A stretch of DNA of 64,000 nt, taken from NCBI GenBank assembly GCA_019694655.1, contig JAIBBN010000001.1:124001-188000 (forward strand). Direction: 5' to 3'. The number at the start of each line of letters is the position of its first letter. The first letter of the stretch is position 1. Source of the stretch: Leptospirales bacterium (GTDB lineage: Bacteria; Spirochaetota; Leptospiria; Leptospirales; Leptonemataceae). This document shows positions 24,625 to 33,090 of this stretch, piece by piece. The position numbers and the translations under genes were made by a program. A model generated the notes under the pieces. The model was not told where the DNA came from, did not search any database, and saw only the letters and a list, made by a program, of their open reading frames with translations.

Positions 24625-25916
24625 ACGGACTTTGCGAACTGCACTGTCATCTCTATGGCTGCTTGCAGCTGGATGATCTGCGCTGGCTGGCAGCCCGTCG
24701 GCCGCCGCGCTGGCAGATTTTTCAAGATTCGTTTCGCCGCAGCTACGGCGCGACGCCGCCCGGCGCCGAACTGTTTGCCGATCAGCCGCAGAGTCGCGCA
24801 CTATTGGAACGCACCGCCCTTTTTCGAGAGCCGGGAAATTTTCAGCGCTTTCAGACCTGCTTTGACCTGGTGATTGCCGTGGCGCATACCGATGCCGAAG
24901 AACTGCAGCAGATCGCGGCGCGCGTTGTCGGTCGACAGCAGGAGGCCTTTGTCGAATATCGAATGCTTTTTTCACCGCGCGAGGATTCCGTTTCGTTTCA
25001 AGAAAAGGTCTTCGCATTGGCGGAGGGACTTGCTTCGGCCAGCGCTCCGGGACGCGAAGCGCGTCTGCTGGTCTCGCTGCCGCGCGATCCGGAGATGCGG
25101 CAATTGCGCTACCAGGACCTGCGCCGTCTTCTGCAGCAAAATGTCCATCTGGCTGCGACGATTACCGGCATCGATTTCTGTCACGTTGAGGAGGGTCATC
25201 CTCCACAGGAAGCCGCTCCGTTTCTGGCGGAGGTGTTGCTCGACAATCAACGGCAACCGCAGCAAGCTCTGGCGCTGCTCTATCATGTAGGCGAGAGCTT
25301 TCAAGATAAGAGCGTGGAGAGCGCAACGCGCTGGTGTCTGGAAGCGGCGTGGTCTGGCGCCCATCGTCTGGGGCATTGTGTTGCGCTTGGCGCGGCGCCC
25401 GAATTGTACCTTGGCAGCGTGCGCAAGGAAAGTGCAAGGGAACGTGCAGCGCAGATTGCATTTGAACTGTGTCACCAGGAGAGTTTGTCAGCGGCGGGCT
25501 ACAGCCTGGATGTCCGGGCCTTGCAACAGGAGCGCCAGCAATTGAGCTCCGCCGAGGCTCCGGAGCTGGTCGAAACGCACTATGATTCGGAGCGCGTCAA
25601 TCGGCTGCGCCTGTTTCAAGACTGGGCGATGGCACAGATGGCACAGAGTGCGGCCATCATTGAAAGCTGCCCGACCTCCAATTTACGCATCGCCGGTCTG
25701 GGCGACGCTCGCCATCATCCGCTGCCGCGTTTTCTGGCAGCAGGCATCAAGACTTGCCTGGGCGCTGATGATCCGGGCATCCTGGACTGCTCGCTGGCCG
25801 ACGAGTTTGCACTGGTTGCTCGCTGGCCGAGAATTGCCTGGGCTCAGCTGCAACGGATGAAGGAGCTGGCCTGGGACTCCCGCTCGGAATGCCTGGTGCG
25901 CGACGTAGCGGTATAA
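24621..25916 (+). CDS. adenosine-deaminase-like metal-dependent hydrolase
   Basis: 431 residues of the ADA/AMP deaminase superfamily. Metal and catalytic motifs are complete: HxH at H8/H10 (ELHCHLYG), the HAGE-like YHVGES (H222, E225), RLGHC (H252, the catalytic His position), ESCPTSN, and GADDP with the metal and catalytic aspartates near the C-terminus. The stretch between RLGHC and ESCPTSN is longer than usual (about 95 residues), so substrate choice may differ from adenosine. The start is GTG with GTGA coupling to the upstream gene. Candidate substrates are adenosine, methylthioadenosine or another 6-aminopurine; sequence alone does not decide. Confidence 0.85.
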   Translation: MNGLCELHCHLYGCLQLDDLRWLAARRPPRWQIFQDSFRRSYGATPPGAELFADQPQSRALLERTALFREPGNFQRFQTCFDLVIAVAHTDAEELQQIAARVVGRQQEAFVEYRMLFSPREDSVSFQEKVFALAEGLASASAPGREARLLVSLPRDPEMRQLRYQDLRRLLQQNVHLAATITGIDFCHVEEGHPPQEAAPFLAEVLLDNQRQPQQALALLYHVGESFQDKSVESATRWCLEAAWSGAHRLGHCVALGAAPELYLGSVRKESARERAAQIAFELCHQESLSAAGYSLDVRALQQERQQLSSAEAPELVETHYDSERVNRLRLFQDWAMAQMAQSAAIIESCPTSNLRIAGLGDARHHPLPRFLAAGIKTCLGADDPGILDCSLADEFALVARWPRIAWAQLQRMKELAWDSRSECLVRDVAV

Positions 25917-26321
25917 TCAAGCGTCTTCGCGCTCGATGTACTTGCCTTTGCCGCGGGCGACAATCTTGCCAATCTCGTTCTCGATCTCGGCGCGATTCTC
26001 GACGATGCGCCGATTCTTCTTAACAAACCAGCCGCGCAGATACAGATTTTCGCCAAGCATCGCCGGCTGCAGATAACGAATGGTAAGTTCGCCGGTGGTT
26101 GTATCAAAGTTCATGGCGCTGTTGATTTGCGCCATGATTTCGTCGAGGATTACGGCCAGCACGCCGGGGTGCACAGTATTGTCTTCGCTTTGAAACTTGG
26201 GCGGGCAGCGGTATTCGCCGTAGACCGTGCGGGTGTCTTCGTCAAAGGTCAGCTTGAGCTGAAGCCCGTCCGGATTCTCCTGACCGGAACCAAAGCTGAG
26301 GTTGCTGTTGCGGGCAGCCAT
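25917..26321 (-). CDS. hotdog-fold (PaaI-like) thioesterase
   Basis: About 134 residues from the ATG at 26321; an in-frame TTG at 26369 could add 16 residues. The hotdog core is visible as [28 protein letters not shown], the long central helix with the catalytic-region HPG and Asp/Glu, followed by strands [22 protein letters not shown] and [10 protein letters not shown]. These enzymes hydrolyse acyl-CoA thioesters, substrate unknown. It abuts the stop of the convergent deaminase-like gene with no spacer. Its upstream neighbour on the same strand is the GDPD gene. Confidence 0.8.
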   Translation of the reverse strand: MAARNSNLSFGSGQENPDGLQLKLTFDEDTRTVYGEYRCPPKFQSEDNTVHPGVLAVILDEIMAQINSAMNFDTTTGELTIRYLQPAMLGENLYLRGWFVKKNRRIVENRAEIENEIGKIVARGKGKYIEREDA

Positions 26322-26425
26322 CAGGAAACGTCGGCCATTGATAGGTCCGTCCCAATTTGCGTCAAGCAAGTTTTGGGCCGCATCGCCGAGGGCCCGATAT
26401 GCACGCCGGGGAGCGCAATACGAGC

Positions 26426-27295
26426 TTACACACGCTTGTGACGTTGCGTCCAGCTTTGCAGTGCGCGCTCGCGCAGCATTCGCTCCTCGGCGGCTTCATT
26501 GGCGGCCTCGGTAGGTAAGTCCTGCGCAGCAACAATTTGCAGCATGCGCCTCGCGCGCTCCGGAAAGTTGGTAAAGACCCCGCTGGCGCCTAACTGTCGC
26601 GCCAGCAAAATCTCCGCAGCGCTGTTAGCAGTATAGGGAATGACGCGCATACCGCGATTGCGGGCTTCGCTGCACAAACGTGCGCTGGTACGCTGCAATT
26701 CAGGATGAATACTGCAGGGCCAGAAACGCTGGCGCCACGCGTCGAGCAGGCGATCGTCTACGGGCGCCTCCAGCAACAGACCCAGCGCCAGATCGCGATT
26801 TGCCGCGCGCATCAAATCCAGGAATCGCCATTCAAATGAAGATACAATGACATGATCCTGCATCCGTCTGGCAGCTATGATCTGCAAAATTTCGGCGCAG
26901 ACCTGAGAAGCAATGAGCGTACTGCGATAGCACTCCGGCTTGATTTCAATATTCACCACGCCGCCACAGGCTCTGGCCAGCCGTAAAATCTCGCCCGGCG
27001 TTGGCGGTCGCATGCCATGAAACCCTGAGGCCATCCATGTGCCTGCCTCCAGTTTGCGAATGTCGGCGAAGTTGCTCTCCGCCGCCGGGCCGCGACCGGA
27101 AGTTGTGCGATCCAGGATGTCGTCATGCAAGACAATGAGGCGACCATCGCGCGTAAGAGTGAGGTCAATCTCAACGGCCGGTGCGCCGGCGCGGTAGGCA
27201 AGAGCGCAGGAAAAAAGCGTATTCTCAGGGGCTGCCGCGCTGTAGCCGCGATGGGCAATGATCCAGAAATCATCTTCCGCTGGCCGGCGAAGCAT
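26426..27295 (-). CDS. glycerophosphodiester phosphodiesterase
   Basis: A GDPD enzyme of about 289 residues that splits glycerophosphodiesters into glycerol 3-phosphate and alcohol. The active-site motifs are present: [15 protein letters not shown] (His, Arg, Glu), [18 protein letters not shown] (Glu, Asp, catalytic His), VNIEIKPE, and a C-terminal [10 protein letters not shown]. There is no signal peptide with the ATG at 27295, so the enzyme is likely cytoplasmic. Upstream ATGs in the frame add a sequence unlike the family. It is divergent from the small gene at 27399. Confidence 0.9.
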   Translation of the reverse strand: MLRRPAEDDFWIIAHRGYSAAAPENTLFSCALAYRAGAPAVEIDLTLTRDGRLIVLHDDILDRTTSGRGPAAESNFADIRKLEAGTWMASGFHGMRPPTPGEILRLARACGGVVNIEIKPECYRSTLIASQVCAEILQIIAARRMQDHVIVSSFEWRFLDLMRAANRDLALGLLLEAPVDDRLLDAWRQRFWPCSIHPELQRTSARLCSEARNRGMRVIPYTANSAAEILLARQLGASGVFTNFPERARRMLQIVAAQDLPTEAANEAAEERMLRERALQSWTQRHKRV

Positions 27296-27398
27296 TGGAC
27301 CAGCGCGGCGCGGCCGCAGGGAGGCGCCATCAAAAAAGGTTTTCGCCACGGCCGCCCTCCGCATTTCTGGAGCTGCGACCCTCGCAGTGGAACAAGCG

Positions 27399-27647
27399 AT
27401 GCCCAATCAGGATGATGGCGATTCTCTGGAAATGATCCGCTCGGCGGCCTATTTTCTGATCGGCGCCTTTCTCAAGCTGGAGGAAGGTCTGCGCTGGCAA
27501 GCGGCGCGTTTGCTCATCCGCTGGAATGAATTGGTGCTCAAGGGCGAGGATGACGACAGCCCGGAAGCCCTGGCGCTAAAGAAGAGCCTGGATGATTTTC
27601 TGGAAAAGCTGAAACAAAGCAAGAGCAAAGGCGGTCCGGAGGCTTGA
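27399..27647 (+). CDS. small unknown helical protein
   Basis: 82 residues: an acidic start (MPNQDDGDSLE), an amphipathic to hydrophobic helix (IRSAAYFLIGAFLKLEEGLRW), a second helix, and a lysine-rich end. It resembles XseB only in being short and helical; the exonuclease VII motifs are absent. The stop lies just before the GTG of the rhomboid-like gene, so the two are co-transcribed. No function is assigned. Confidence 0.6.
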   Translation: MPNQDDGDSLEMIRSAAYFLIGAFLKLEEGLRWQAARLLIRWNELVLKGEDDDSPEALALKKSLDDFLEKLKQSKSKGGPEA

Positions 27648-27648
27648 T

Positions 27649-28593
27649 GTGCAGTGGCTGCGTCGATTGCCGGTAACATGCTTTGTTTCGCTGTTAGCCC
27701 TGGGCGGTCTGGCTTTGTTTCAATACTGGCGTTTCAGCGGGGGAGTTGAACGCGAAGATCTGTTGCTGTCGCAGTGGGCCTTCAGCATGGATGGCTTCTG
27801 GTATGAGCGCCGCATCTGGCAGCCGTTGAGCTACCTATTTGCGGGCGACAATGCCTTGCGCGTCGTGTTGCAGCTTTTTGCATTTTCTCTGGCGGCAATC
27901 ATTCTGGAACCAGCCCAGGGTTCGCTGCGCTTCGTGGCGCTATGCATCGCATCCTCCGCCGCTGGCCTCGGGCTGTTCGCCGTGATGGCCGCGCCGGAGC
28001 AATGGGTCAGCGGAATGGATGGCATCCTTGGCGGACTATTGATGGTGCTGGCGATCTATCGCCCGGCAGATCGCACTCTGCTATTCTTTGCCATACCGGC
28101 CAGCGCCTTTCTGGCGGCGGCTGCTTTGCTGGCGATGGATCTGGCGCTTACTGGTCTGGCTGGCGGTTCGCCCTGGGCCGTACTGGGCGGGGCGCTGGGA
28201 GGATTCCTTTACGCCCGATTTGCTTTGCAAATGCGTCGCGAGGAGCTTGCCTGGTCCGCCTTTCGGCGGCGCCTGGCCGCAAGGAAGGATAAGTTGCGCG
28301 CCAGTGAATGGCAGGCGCCGACGGGCGATCGTGCGGCGACATCTACAGGCAACAGTCAGCCCGGCGCCGTTGACAGTCTCAAGCCGGATGCCGCTCGCCT
28401 TGACGCGCGCCGCGCCGCTCTGGACCAGATTCGGCGCAGTGACGCGCCAGCAGAATCGGGAAGGCCTCCGGCCGACGAAGCAGAGAAAAGTAAGGGCGCC
28501 ACACAAGCAGGGACAGAAGGCGCGCCAGGCGACAGGCAGGGCGGACCGAAGCTACGCTACGATCCGGCGGCTGGCACATTTAGATTGGAATAG
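27649..28593 (+). CDS. rhomboid-like membrane protein without catalytic dyad
   Basis: 314 residues. About six hydrophobic helices lie within residues 8-200, followed by a hydrophilic, proline/alanine-rich tail of about 110 residues that ends in LRYDPAAGTFRLE. The rhomboid pattern is visible: RRIWQPLSYLFAGDNALRVVLQL, then a long helix, SGMDGILGGLL at the GxSG position, and AVLGGALGGFLYAR where active proteases have AHLGG. The serine may be kept but the catalytic histidine is valine, and the helix-2 Asn/His pair is missing. I infer a pseudoprotease. The GTG start follows the previous stop by one base. Confidence 0.68.
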   Translation: MQWLRRLPVTCFVSLLALGGLALFQYWRFSGGVEREDLLLSQWAFSMDGFWYERRIWQPLSYLFAGDNALRVVLQLFAFSLAAIILEPAQGSLRFVALCIASSAAGLGLFAVMAAPEQWVSGMDGILGGLLMVLAIYRPADRTLLFFAIPASAFLAAAALLAMDLALTGLAGGSPWAVLGGALGGFLYARFALQMRREELAWSAFRRRLAARKDKLRASEWQAPTGDRAATSTGNSQPGAVDSLKPDAARLDARRAALDQIRRSDAPAESGRPPADEAEKSKGATQAGTEGAPGDRQGGPKLRYDPAAGTFRLE

Positions 28594-28610
28594 AAACGCG
28601 CTCCAGCAAC

Positions 28611-28952
28611 TCAGAAGTCGTAGCTTTCCAGCGCTTCATCCACGGTGCGAAAAATTTCAAAGACTGAGGAGAGCTTGGTAATCTCCATCAGATTTTCGAC
28701 ATCCGAATTGAGTCCGGCAAAGACCAGGCGGCCCTTGAGATTGTCGACATGCTTATAAATGTTCAAGAACACGCCAAGGGCGGCGGAATTTACAAACGGC
28801 ACCTTTTTCATGTCGATGATGAACTTTGGCGCCTGGCCCGGCTTGATGTATTTCTCCATCTTTTCCGCCAGGTTGTACTCATCGCCGGATTTGATAGCTC
28901 CTTCAATCCGGACAATGTTGACTTCGCCTTTCGTAATAACTTTCACTTTCAT
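28611..28952 (-). CDS. STAS-domain anti-sigma factor antagonist
   Basis: 113 residues, a single SpoIIAA-like STAS domain: VNIVRIEGAI, KFIIDMKKVPFVNSAALGVFLNIYKH with the phosphorylatable serine position in VNSAALG, and a C-terminal FEIFRTVDEAL. Such proteins sequester anti-sigma kinases when unphosphorylated and are dephosphorylated by SpoIIE-type phosphatases. Its ATG overlaps the stop of the anti-sigma-like gene (ATGA). The matching kinase is not seen in this window. The phosphatase at 2721-5222 is a possible partner. Confidence 0.9.
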   Translation of the reverse strand: MKVKVITKGEVNIVRIEGAIKSGDEYNLAEKMEKYIKPGQAPKFIIDMKKVPFVNSAALGVFLNIYKHVDNLKGRLVFAGLNSDVENLMEITKLSSVFEIFRTVDEALESYDF

Positions 28953-29497
28953 CCCTGAACGCGGAAACCCAGGATCTTAGATTCGTTGAATGCGATTCGA
29001 TATTGGCCGGGCGTCAGCCCATCGAGTCTCCATTCCAGCCGTTGCCTGAGTCGCGATTTTTCCACGAGATCGTCTCCGTTGTAAAGCGAAATCTCCACGG
29101 GAGTTCCATTTTTCCGGCCGGCTTCCAGGCGCAGAGTCAAGACCTCCGAAATCTGCGCGAGTTCCAGCAGGACATAAGATTCAGGCAACGGAATCAACCC
29201 GGAATAGAGCACTGCTGCCTGGTCGCCGCGAAATGCAATGCGGCGTTCCACCAGCAGCGGGTAGTCCAGTAGCGCAATGCGTTGTCCGACGCTCAGTGCC
29301 GGCTGCGCTTCGAGCGCCGGGAACGTTGCTAATTCAGCGGCCGTGAAGCGATCGCCAAGGAGGCGCTGGTGCTCGGCCAGGCAGCTGTTGCAGCCAAAAA
29401 CGTGGGACGAGAGGCTGAGGTCCGCCGGGCGCCAGTTGTCTGCCGGCTGGAGAGCCAGCGCGATCCGTTCTTCCAGTTCCGGACAATCACTGTTCAT
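28949..29497 (-). CDS. zinc-finger-type anti-sigma-like protein
   Basis: 182 residues, starting at the ATG at 29497 that overlaps the sigma gene stop by four bases. Near residue 31 it has SHVFGCNSCLAEH, the H-x3-C-x2-C zinc motif of ZAS anti-sigma factors, and a preceding acidic helix (CPELEERIALALQ). There is no transmembrane helix. The C-terminal 130 residues look like a beta-sandwich (repeated strands such as ESYVLLELAQISEVLTLRLEAG), an unusual sensor part. It most likely binds the adjacent sigma-like factor. Position between the sigma and STAS genes supports this. Confidence 0.75.
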   Translation of the reverse strand: MNSDCPELEERIALALQPADNWRPADLSLSSHVFGCNSCLAEHQRLLGDRFTAAELATFPALEAQPALSVGQRIALLDYPLLVERRIAFRGDQAAVLYSGLIPLPESYVLLELAQISEVLTLRLEAGRKNGTPVEISLYNGDDLVEKSRLRQRLEWRLDGLTPGQYRIAFNESKILGFRVQG

Positions 29498-30339
29498 GCC
29501 AGCTCCTCTGCCAGCGCGGCCTGGCAAATTCCGCCAGTCAGCGTCTGGCGCATCAAGTTCAGTGCTCGCTCCATTCTTCGCGCAATGGTCGATTTGCTTA
29601 CGCCCACCAGTTCTGAGATCTCCTGTACGGAAAGGACTCCGCGTTCGGTGTGCAATCGTTGCAGCACGCGTTGGCGCGCCTGCCGCCAGCGGCCGCGTAT
29701 ACTTTCATCGCTTGCCGCCCGTTTCCAGCGCTGCAGTCGGATGGCGCTGCGCTGCAACTGGTCGCTTTTGATCGCGGCCTGCGCGCGACGCTGATGATAT
29801 TTTTCCAGAAAGCTGGCCGCCGCCGCAGGATGAGTAGAACAATCGGCGACGCTGCGCAAATCTTCCAGATTGAGCTGAAAGCCATGGTAGAGTTTGAGCG
29901 GCAGTCGGCATTCGGTTGGCAAGTCCTCGACGGCTTTACGAACCTGCTCCTGATCGCGATAAACGGCGGGTGCGAGAGCCTCCGAATCCGGAGCGCGGAT
30001 GGTCTCTTCGACGAACTCAGTATCGAGAAAATACTCCAGCGGGCTGCGCTGGCTTCGCTGAAAATTGCGGAATTCAAGTCGGAGATAAGCCGCCAGATAG
30101 GCGCGAAAAGGCGCGTCTTGCCGCGCCCGGTAGCGTTCCATTAAGGCAGAAAAGCGCGGCTGCATATACAGGTAGAATTCGCCGACCACGTCCGGCTCCG
30201 GACTCAGGCGAGCGCGAACAAATCGGACAAAGAAATCGGAAACGCCCGCTAAGAGGTCGTTCAGGTCCTGGTTTTTCCAGTAGGCGCTCGGAAGGTCGCT
30301 GAGATCCCCGTGCGGGGCTGTTTTACGAAAGCCGGACAT
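29494..30339 (-). CDS. ECF-like sigma factor
   Basis: 281 residues from the ATG at 30339, which has GGGAG seven bases upstream. Residues about 25-110 resemble the sigma region 2 helices (PRFSALMERYRARQDAPFRAYLAAYLRLEFRNFQRSQ). A region-4-like segment follows near 135-160 (VEDLPTECRLPLKLYHGF). The C-terminus has a clear helix-turn-helix, LSVQEISELVGVSKSTIARRMERAL. The spacing is longer than in standard ECF factors (about 170-200 residues), so the fit is imperfect. It is the first gene of a coupled set of three with anti-sigma and STAS genes and is divergent from dapF. Confidence 0.72.
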   Translation of the reverse strand: MSGFRKTAPHGDLSDLPSAYWKNQDLNDLLAGVSDFFVRFVRARLSPEPDVVGEFYLYMQPRFSALMERYRARQDAPFRAYLAAYLRLEFRNFQRSQRSPLEYFLDTEFVEETIRAPDSEALAPAVYRDQEQVRKAVEDLPTECRLPLKLYHGFQLNLEDLRSVADCSTHPAAAASFLEKYHQRRAQAAIKSDQLQRSAIRLQRWKRAASDESIRGRWRQARQRVLQRLHTERGVLSVQEISELVGVSKSTIARRMERALNLMRQTLTGGICQAALAEELA

Positions 30340-30423
30340 CTGATTACTCCCGTTTGCCGCACGCACTTCGTACCTTATTTTTTCTGGCGCCCGGGAGGCG
30401 CGGCAGGATTCCAATACTCCAGG

Positions 30424-31338
30424 ATGTCCGACTGGATCGAGTTTGTGAAAATGGAGGGAACCGGGAACGACTATCTATTCCTGGATACGCGGCGTGTCCC
30501 GGCGCCGGCCTTCAGCCCTGCGGAGATTAGCTTCCTGTCGGACCGGCGTCGCGGCGTGGGCGGCGATGGTCTGGTGCTGATAGGCCCTTCCGCCAGAGCT
30601 GCAGGCCGAATGCAGATGTGGAATGCTGATGGCTCATCCTCGGCCATGTGCGGCAATGCGCTGCGTTGCATTGCCCTCTACCTTGCGCGTGATCTGGGCT
30701 GCGATGATCTGACGCTGGAGAGCGACGTTGGCCTGCACCAGGCGCATGTCGATCGAGAACACAACCAGGCCCGCGTTCAGCTGCCGCCGCCGTCCTTTGC
30801 GGCCCAGACCATTCCATTCCTGTCGGAGCAAAGCGATGCGCCTTTACATTTGAGCGGTCCCCTGATTACAGCAACGCTGCAGGCTGCAGGGCGCAACTAT
30901 GAGGCGCTGCTGGTATCCATGGGCAACCCGCACGCTGTGATCTTTGTCGAAGATGTTGAGGCGATTGCTATCGAGGAGATCGGGCCGTTGCTGGAAAACC
31001 ACCGCGCCTTTCCTCAGCGCTGCAACATCGAGTTTGTGCAGACGATGGGCTATGGAGAATTCCGCCAGCGCACCTGGGAACGAGGCAGCGGCGAAACCCT
31101 GGCCTGTGGCAGCGGGGCCTGTGCCGTCCATGTTGCGGCATCGCTCAGCGGGCGCAGCTCCGCCGAATCGCGAATTGCACTGCGTGGCGGCGAATTGCGA
31201 GCCGCCTGGAATCCGGAGGCCAGAAGCGAAGGGGTATGGCTCAGCGGCGAAGTGCGTCGTTGCTTTGAAGGTCGCTTTGATTTGCCGGCTCTGCGCAGCA
31301 GTGCGGCCAGTGCGGCCAGTGCGGGGCTGGCGCAATGA
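30424..31338 (+). CDS. dapF: diaminopimelate epimerase
   Basis: DapF converts LL- to meso-diaminopimelate for lysine and peptidoglycan. 304 residues. The two catalytic cysteines sit in MCGNALRC (first half) and ACGSGACAVH (second half), with the substrate motifs KMEGTGNDYLFLD and WERGSGETLACG. The ATG at 30424 has AGGA just upstream, and longer in-frame starts would add non-homologous sequence. Near the 3' end a nine-base unit (AGTGCGGCC) is repeated, giving an SAASAASAG tail. The next gene overlaps the stop by ATGA. Confidence 0.96.
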   Translation: MSDWIEFVKMEGTGNDYLFLDTRRVPAPAFSPAEISFLSDRRRGVGGDGLVLIGPSARAAGRMQMWNADGSSSAMCGNALRCIALYLARDLGCDDLTLESDVGLHQAHVDREHNQARVQLPPPSFAAQTIPFLSEQSDAPLHLSGPLITATLQAAGRNYEALLVSMGNPHAVIFVEDVEAIAIEEIGPLLENHRAFPQRCNIEFVQTMGYGEFRQRTWERGSGETLACGSGACAVHVAASLSGRSSAESRIALRGGELRAAWNPEARSEGVWLSGEVRRCFEGRFDLPALRSSAASAASAGLAQ

Positions 31339-32171
31339 TTGCGCCCAACCAGCTGGGGCCGCTCTCAGATTTTGAGCGCGATCTGCTGGCAGCGCTCTTT
31401 GAGGCCAGCGAGTCCGACTACCACCGGCTGATGATGTCGCGCCTTTCCAAAACCGGTCGACTGGGCGATGTCTTTTCCTGGATGGTGGCGCGCAATGTGC
31501 CCTGCTTTGTGGCGGCGCGTTTCTGGCCGCAGCTTCGCGGCGCGATCGAGGCGGCGCAAGGTCGCGTTGCCTTTGCCGCAGCAGAACCCGGCTGGCGCGG
31601 AAGAATTGGCAATCTTCAATCCAGAATTGTCGAACAAGAACAGGGTTTCCTGCTTCAGCTGCGCAAGAGTTACTGGATGAGTTCCAATGCCGCCCTGGCG
31701 CTGGCGCGGAGCGAGCAAACCGAGGATAGTATCGCCCTGGTCTGGATCGATGATTGCAGCTCATTGCCGCTTCAAGTCCGCGAAGAAGCGGAGCTCACTC
31801 TGGAGCGCGGCGCCGCAGCGGCGCTGCGTCACTTCTTTGTCGAGACGCAGCTGAGCGTGCCGGCCGACAGAGTGCGCCACATCGCAGTGGCAGAGTACAA
31901 GCGCATGGCGACGCAGATCCCGCGGAGGGAGTACAGCAGCCTTGCTATTCTGGCCCCCTCTCTGCTGCTGCGCCAAGGCATTCCGGAAGATCCCAGAATC
32001 GACAATTTGCGCAACGAGTTGCTGGCCGCGCGCGACCAGGCTACCCTCGGAGGTCAGCAGCAGGCTCAAGCGCGAATGTTGCTGGAGAATTTTTTCAGCA
32101 AGGCGCAGCAGGCAGGTCTGGAATTGCCTCCGATGCTGCAACGTATGCGTCAAACACTGGAAGGCAAATGA
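31335..32171 (+). CDS. unknown cytoplasmic helical protein
   Basis: 278 residues, helical, without signal peptide or membrane segment. Stretches such as DFERDLLAALFEASESDYHRL, RLGDVFSWMVARNVPCFVAARFWP and ARMLLENFFSKAQQAG can be seen, but no family is recognised. Its ATG overlaps the dapF stop by four bases, so it is coupled to dapF. Its 3' end overlaps the convergent ROK kinase gene by about 22 bases. Confidence 0.75.
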   Translation: MIAPNQLGPLSDFERDLLAALFEASESDYHRLMMSRLSKTGRLGDVFSWMVARNVPCFVAARFWPQLRGAIEAAQGRVAFAAAEPGWRGRIGNLQSRIVEQEQGFLLQLRKSYWMSSNAALALARSEQTEDSIALVWIDDCSSLPLQVREEAELTLERGAAAALRHFFVETQLSVPADRVRHIAVAEYKRMATQIPRREYSSLAILAPSLLLRQGIPEDPRIDNLRNELLAARDQATLGGQQQAQARMLLENFFSKAQQAGLELPPMLQRMRQTLEGK

Positions 32172-33076
32172 GCTTCCCCTGAGTCAGCGGCGCCAAGCCA
32201 GGCGGCGCCAAAGACGCCCGCTGAATCGCCCAGCTCATTGCGGACGATAGGCGTTTGCAGTTGAGGGTGAAATGCAGAGCGCCGCACACGCACTACACCT
32301 TCAGTATAGAGTTCGTCAAAAGCGGAAAGGCCGCCGCCCAGCACCACGCAGTCTGGATCGAGAACGCTGATCAACCCGCCCAGAGCGCGTCCAAACTGGT
32401 TGAGAAACTCATCAATGGAAGCGCTGGCAGCCGCATCGCCCCGGCGATAGGCCTCGATGATCTGTGGTGCGCCAAGGTCCTGCCCGCAACGATCTCGATG
32501 GCGGGCCTGCAGGCCAGAGCCGCTGATTACAGTCTCAACGCAGCCATGTTGTCCGCACCAGCAAAGCGGACCCTGCGGATCAATGCTCAGATGACCCCAC
32601 TCTCCGGCAATGCCATGGGCGCCGCGCCGCGTCCGTCCCTGCAACACGATGCCGCCGCCGCAGCCGGTGCCCATGATTACGCCAAATACACAATCATAGC
32701 CGCGGCCGGCGCCGGAGCGCGCCTCAGCCAGTGCAAAACAGTTCGCGTCGTTTTCGATTGCGACCGGGAAGCCAAAGGCCCGGTCAAGATCAGATTGTAA
32801 CGGATGACCTATGAGCTCTGTCGTGTTGGCGTTGATCACGCGACCGTCACGGCTGTCGATCACGCCAGGAATGCCAATGCCGACGCTGTAGCTTTGCGCC
32901 TTACTGCTGGCTGCAGCTTCCTGCGCCAGCTCAACTACCGCATCGACGATAGCCCGGTATCCAGACTGCCTGGGAGTCGCTCGCCGCTGCCGAAAAAGTG
33001 CGACGCCCTGGGAGTCCAGGGCGATCGCCTCAACCTTGGTGCCTCCAAGGTCAACGCCGATATGCAAATCGGCCAC
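32150..33076 (-). CDS. ROK-family sugar kinase
   Basis: 308 residues. The ROK features are the phosphate-1 loop GVDLGGTKVEA at the N-terminus, VAIENDANCFALAEA with the catalytic Asp, IMGTGCGGGIVLQG, GEWGHLSID with a sugar-contact Glu-His pair, and the zinc motif CWCGQHGCVE. These enzymes phosphorylate glucose, fructose, N-acetylglucosamine or N-acetylmannosamine; the glucokinase-like motifs make a hexokinase role likely. No DNA-binding domain precedes it, so it is an enzyme rather than a repressor. It follows the HTH-receiver gene by 14 bases. The start is GTG. Confidence 0.92.
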   Translation of the reverse strand: MADLHIGVDLGGTKVEAIALDSQGVALFRQRRATPRQSGYRAIVDAVVELAQEAAASSKAQSYSVGIGIPGVIDSRDGRVINANTTELIGHPLQSDLDRAFGFPVAIENDANCFALAEARSGAGRGYDCVFGVIMGTGCGGGIVLQGRTRRGAHGIAGEWGHLSIDPQGPLCWCGQHGCVETVISGSGLQARHRDRCGQDLGAPQIIEAYRRGDAAASASIDEFLNQFGRALGGLISVLDPDCVVLGGGLSAFDELYTEGVVRVRRSAFHPQLQTPIVRNELGDSAGVFGAAWLGAADSGEAHLPSSV

Positions 33077-33090
33077 GGCCTGTAAGTGCC

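Noticed and set aside
23506-25017. 503-codon minus-strand frame opposite the glycosyltransferase and deaminase-like genes
   Set aside because: Arg/Ser-rich low-complexity translation without motifs; both plus-strand genes are clear.
27399-27647. Exonuclease VII small subunit (XseB)
   Set aside because: Size and helical character fit, but the conserved XseB pattern (FEEAL...LE..G.L.LEE) is not there; kept as an unknown protein.
31298-31326. Short tandem repeat at the 3' end of dapF as a mobile or regulatory repeat
   Set aside because: Only two to three copies of a nine-base in-frame unit, giving an Ala/Ser tail; simple slippage explains it.
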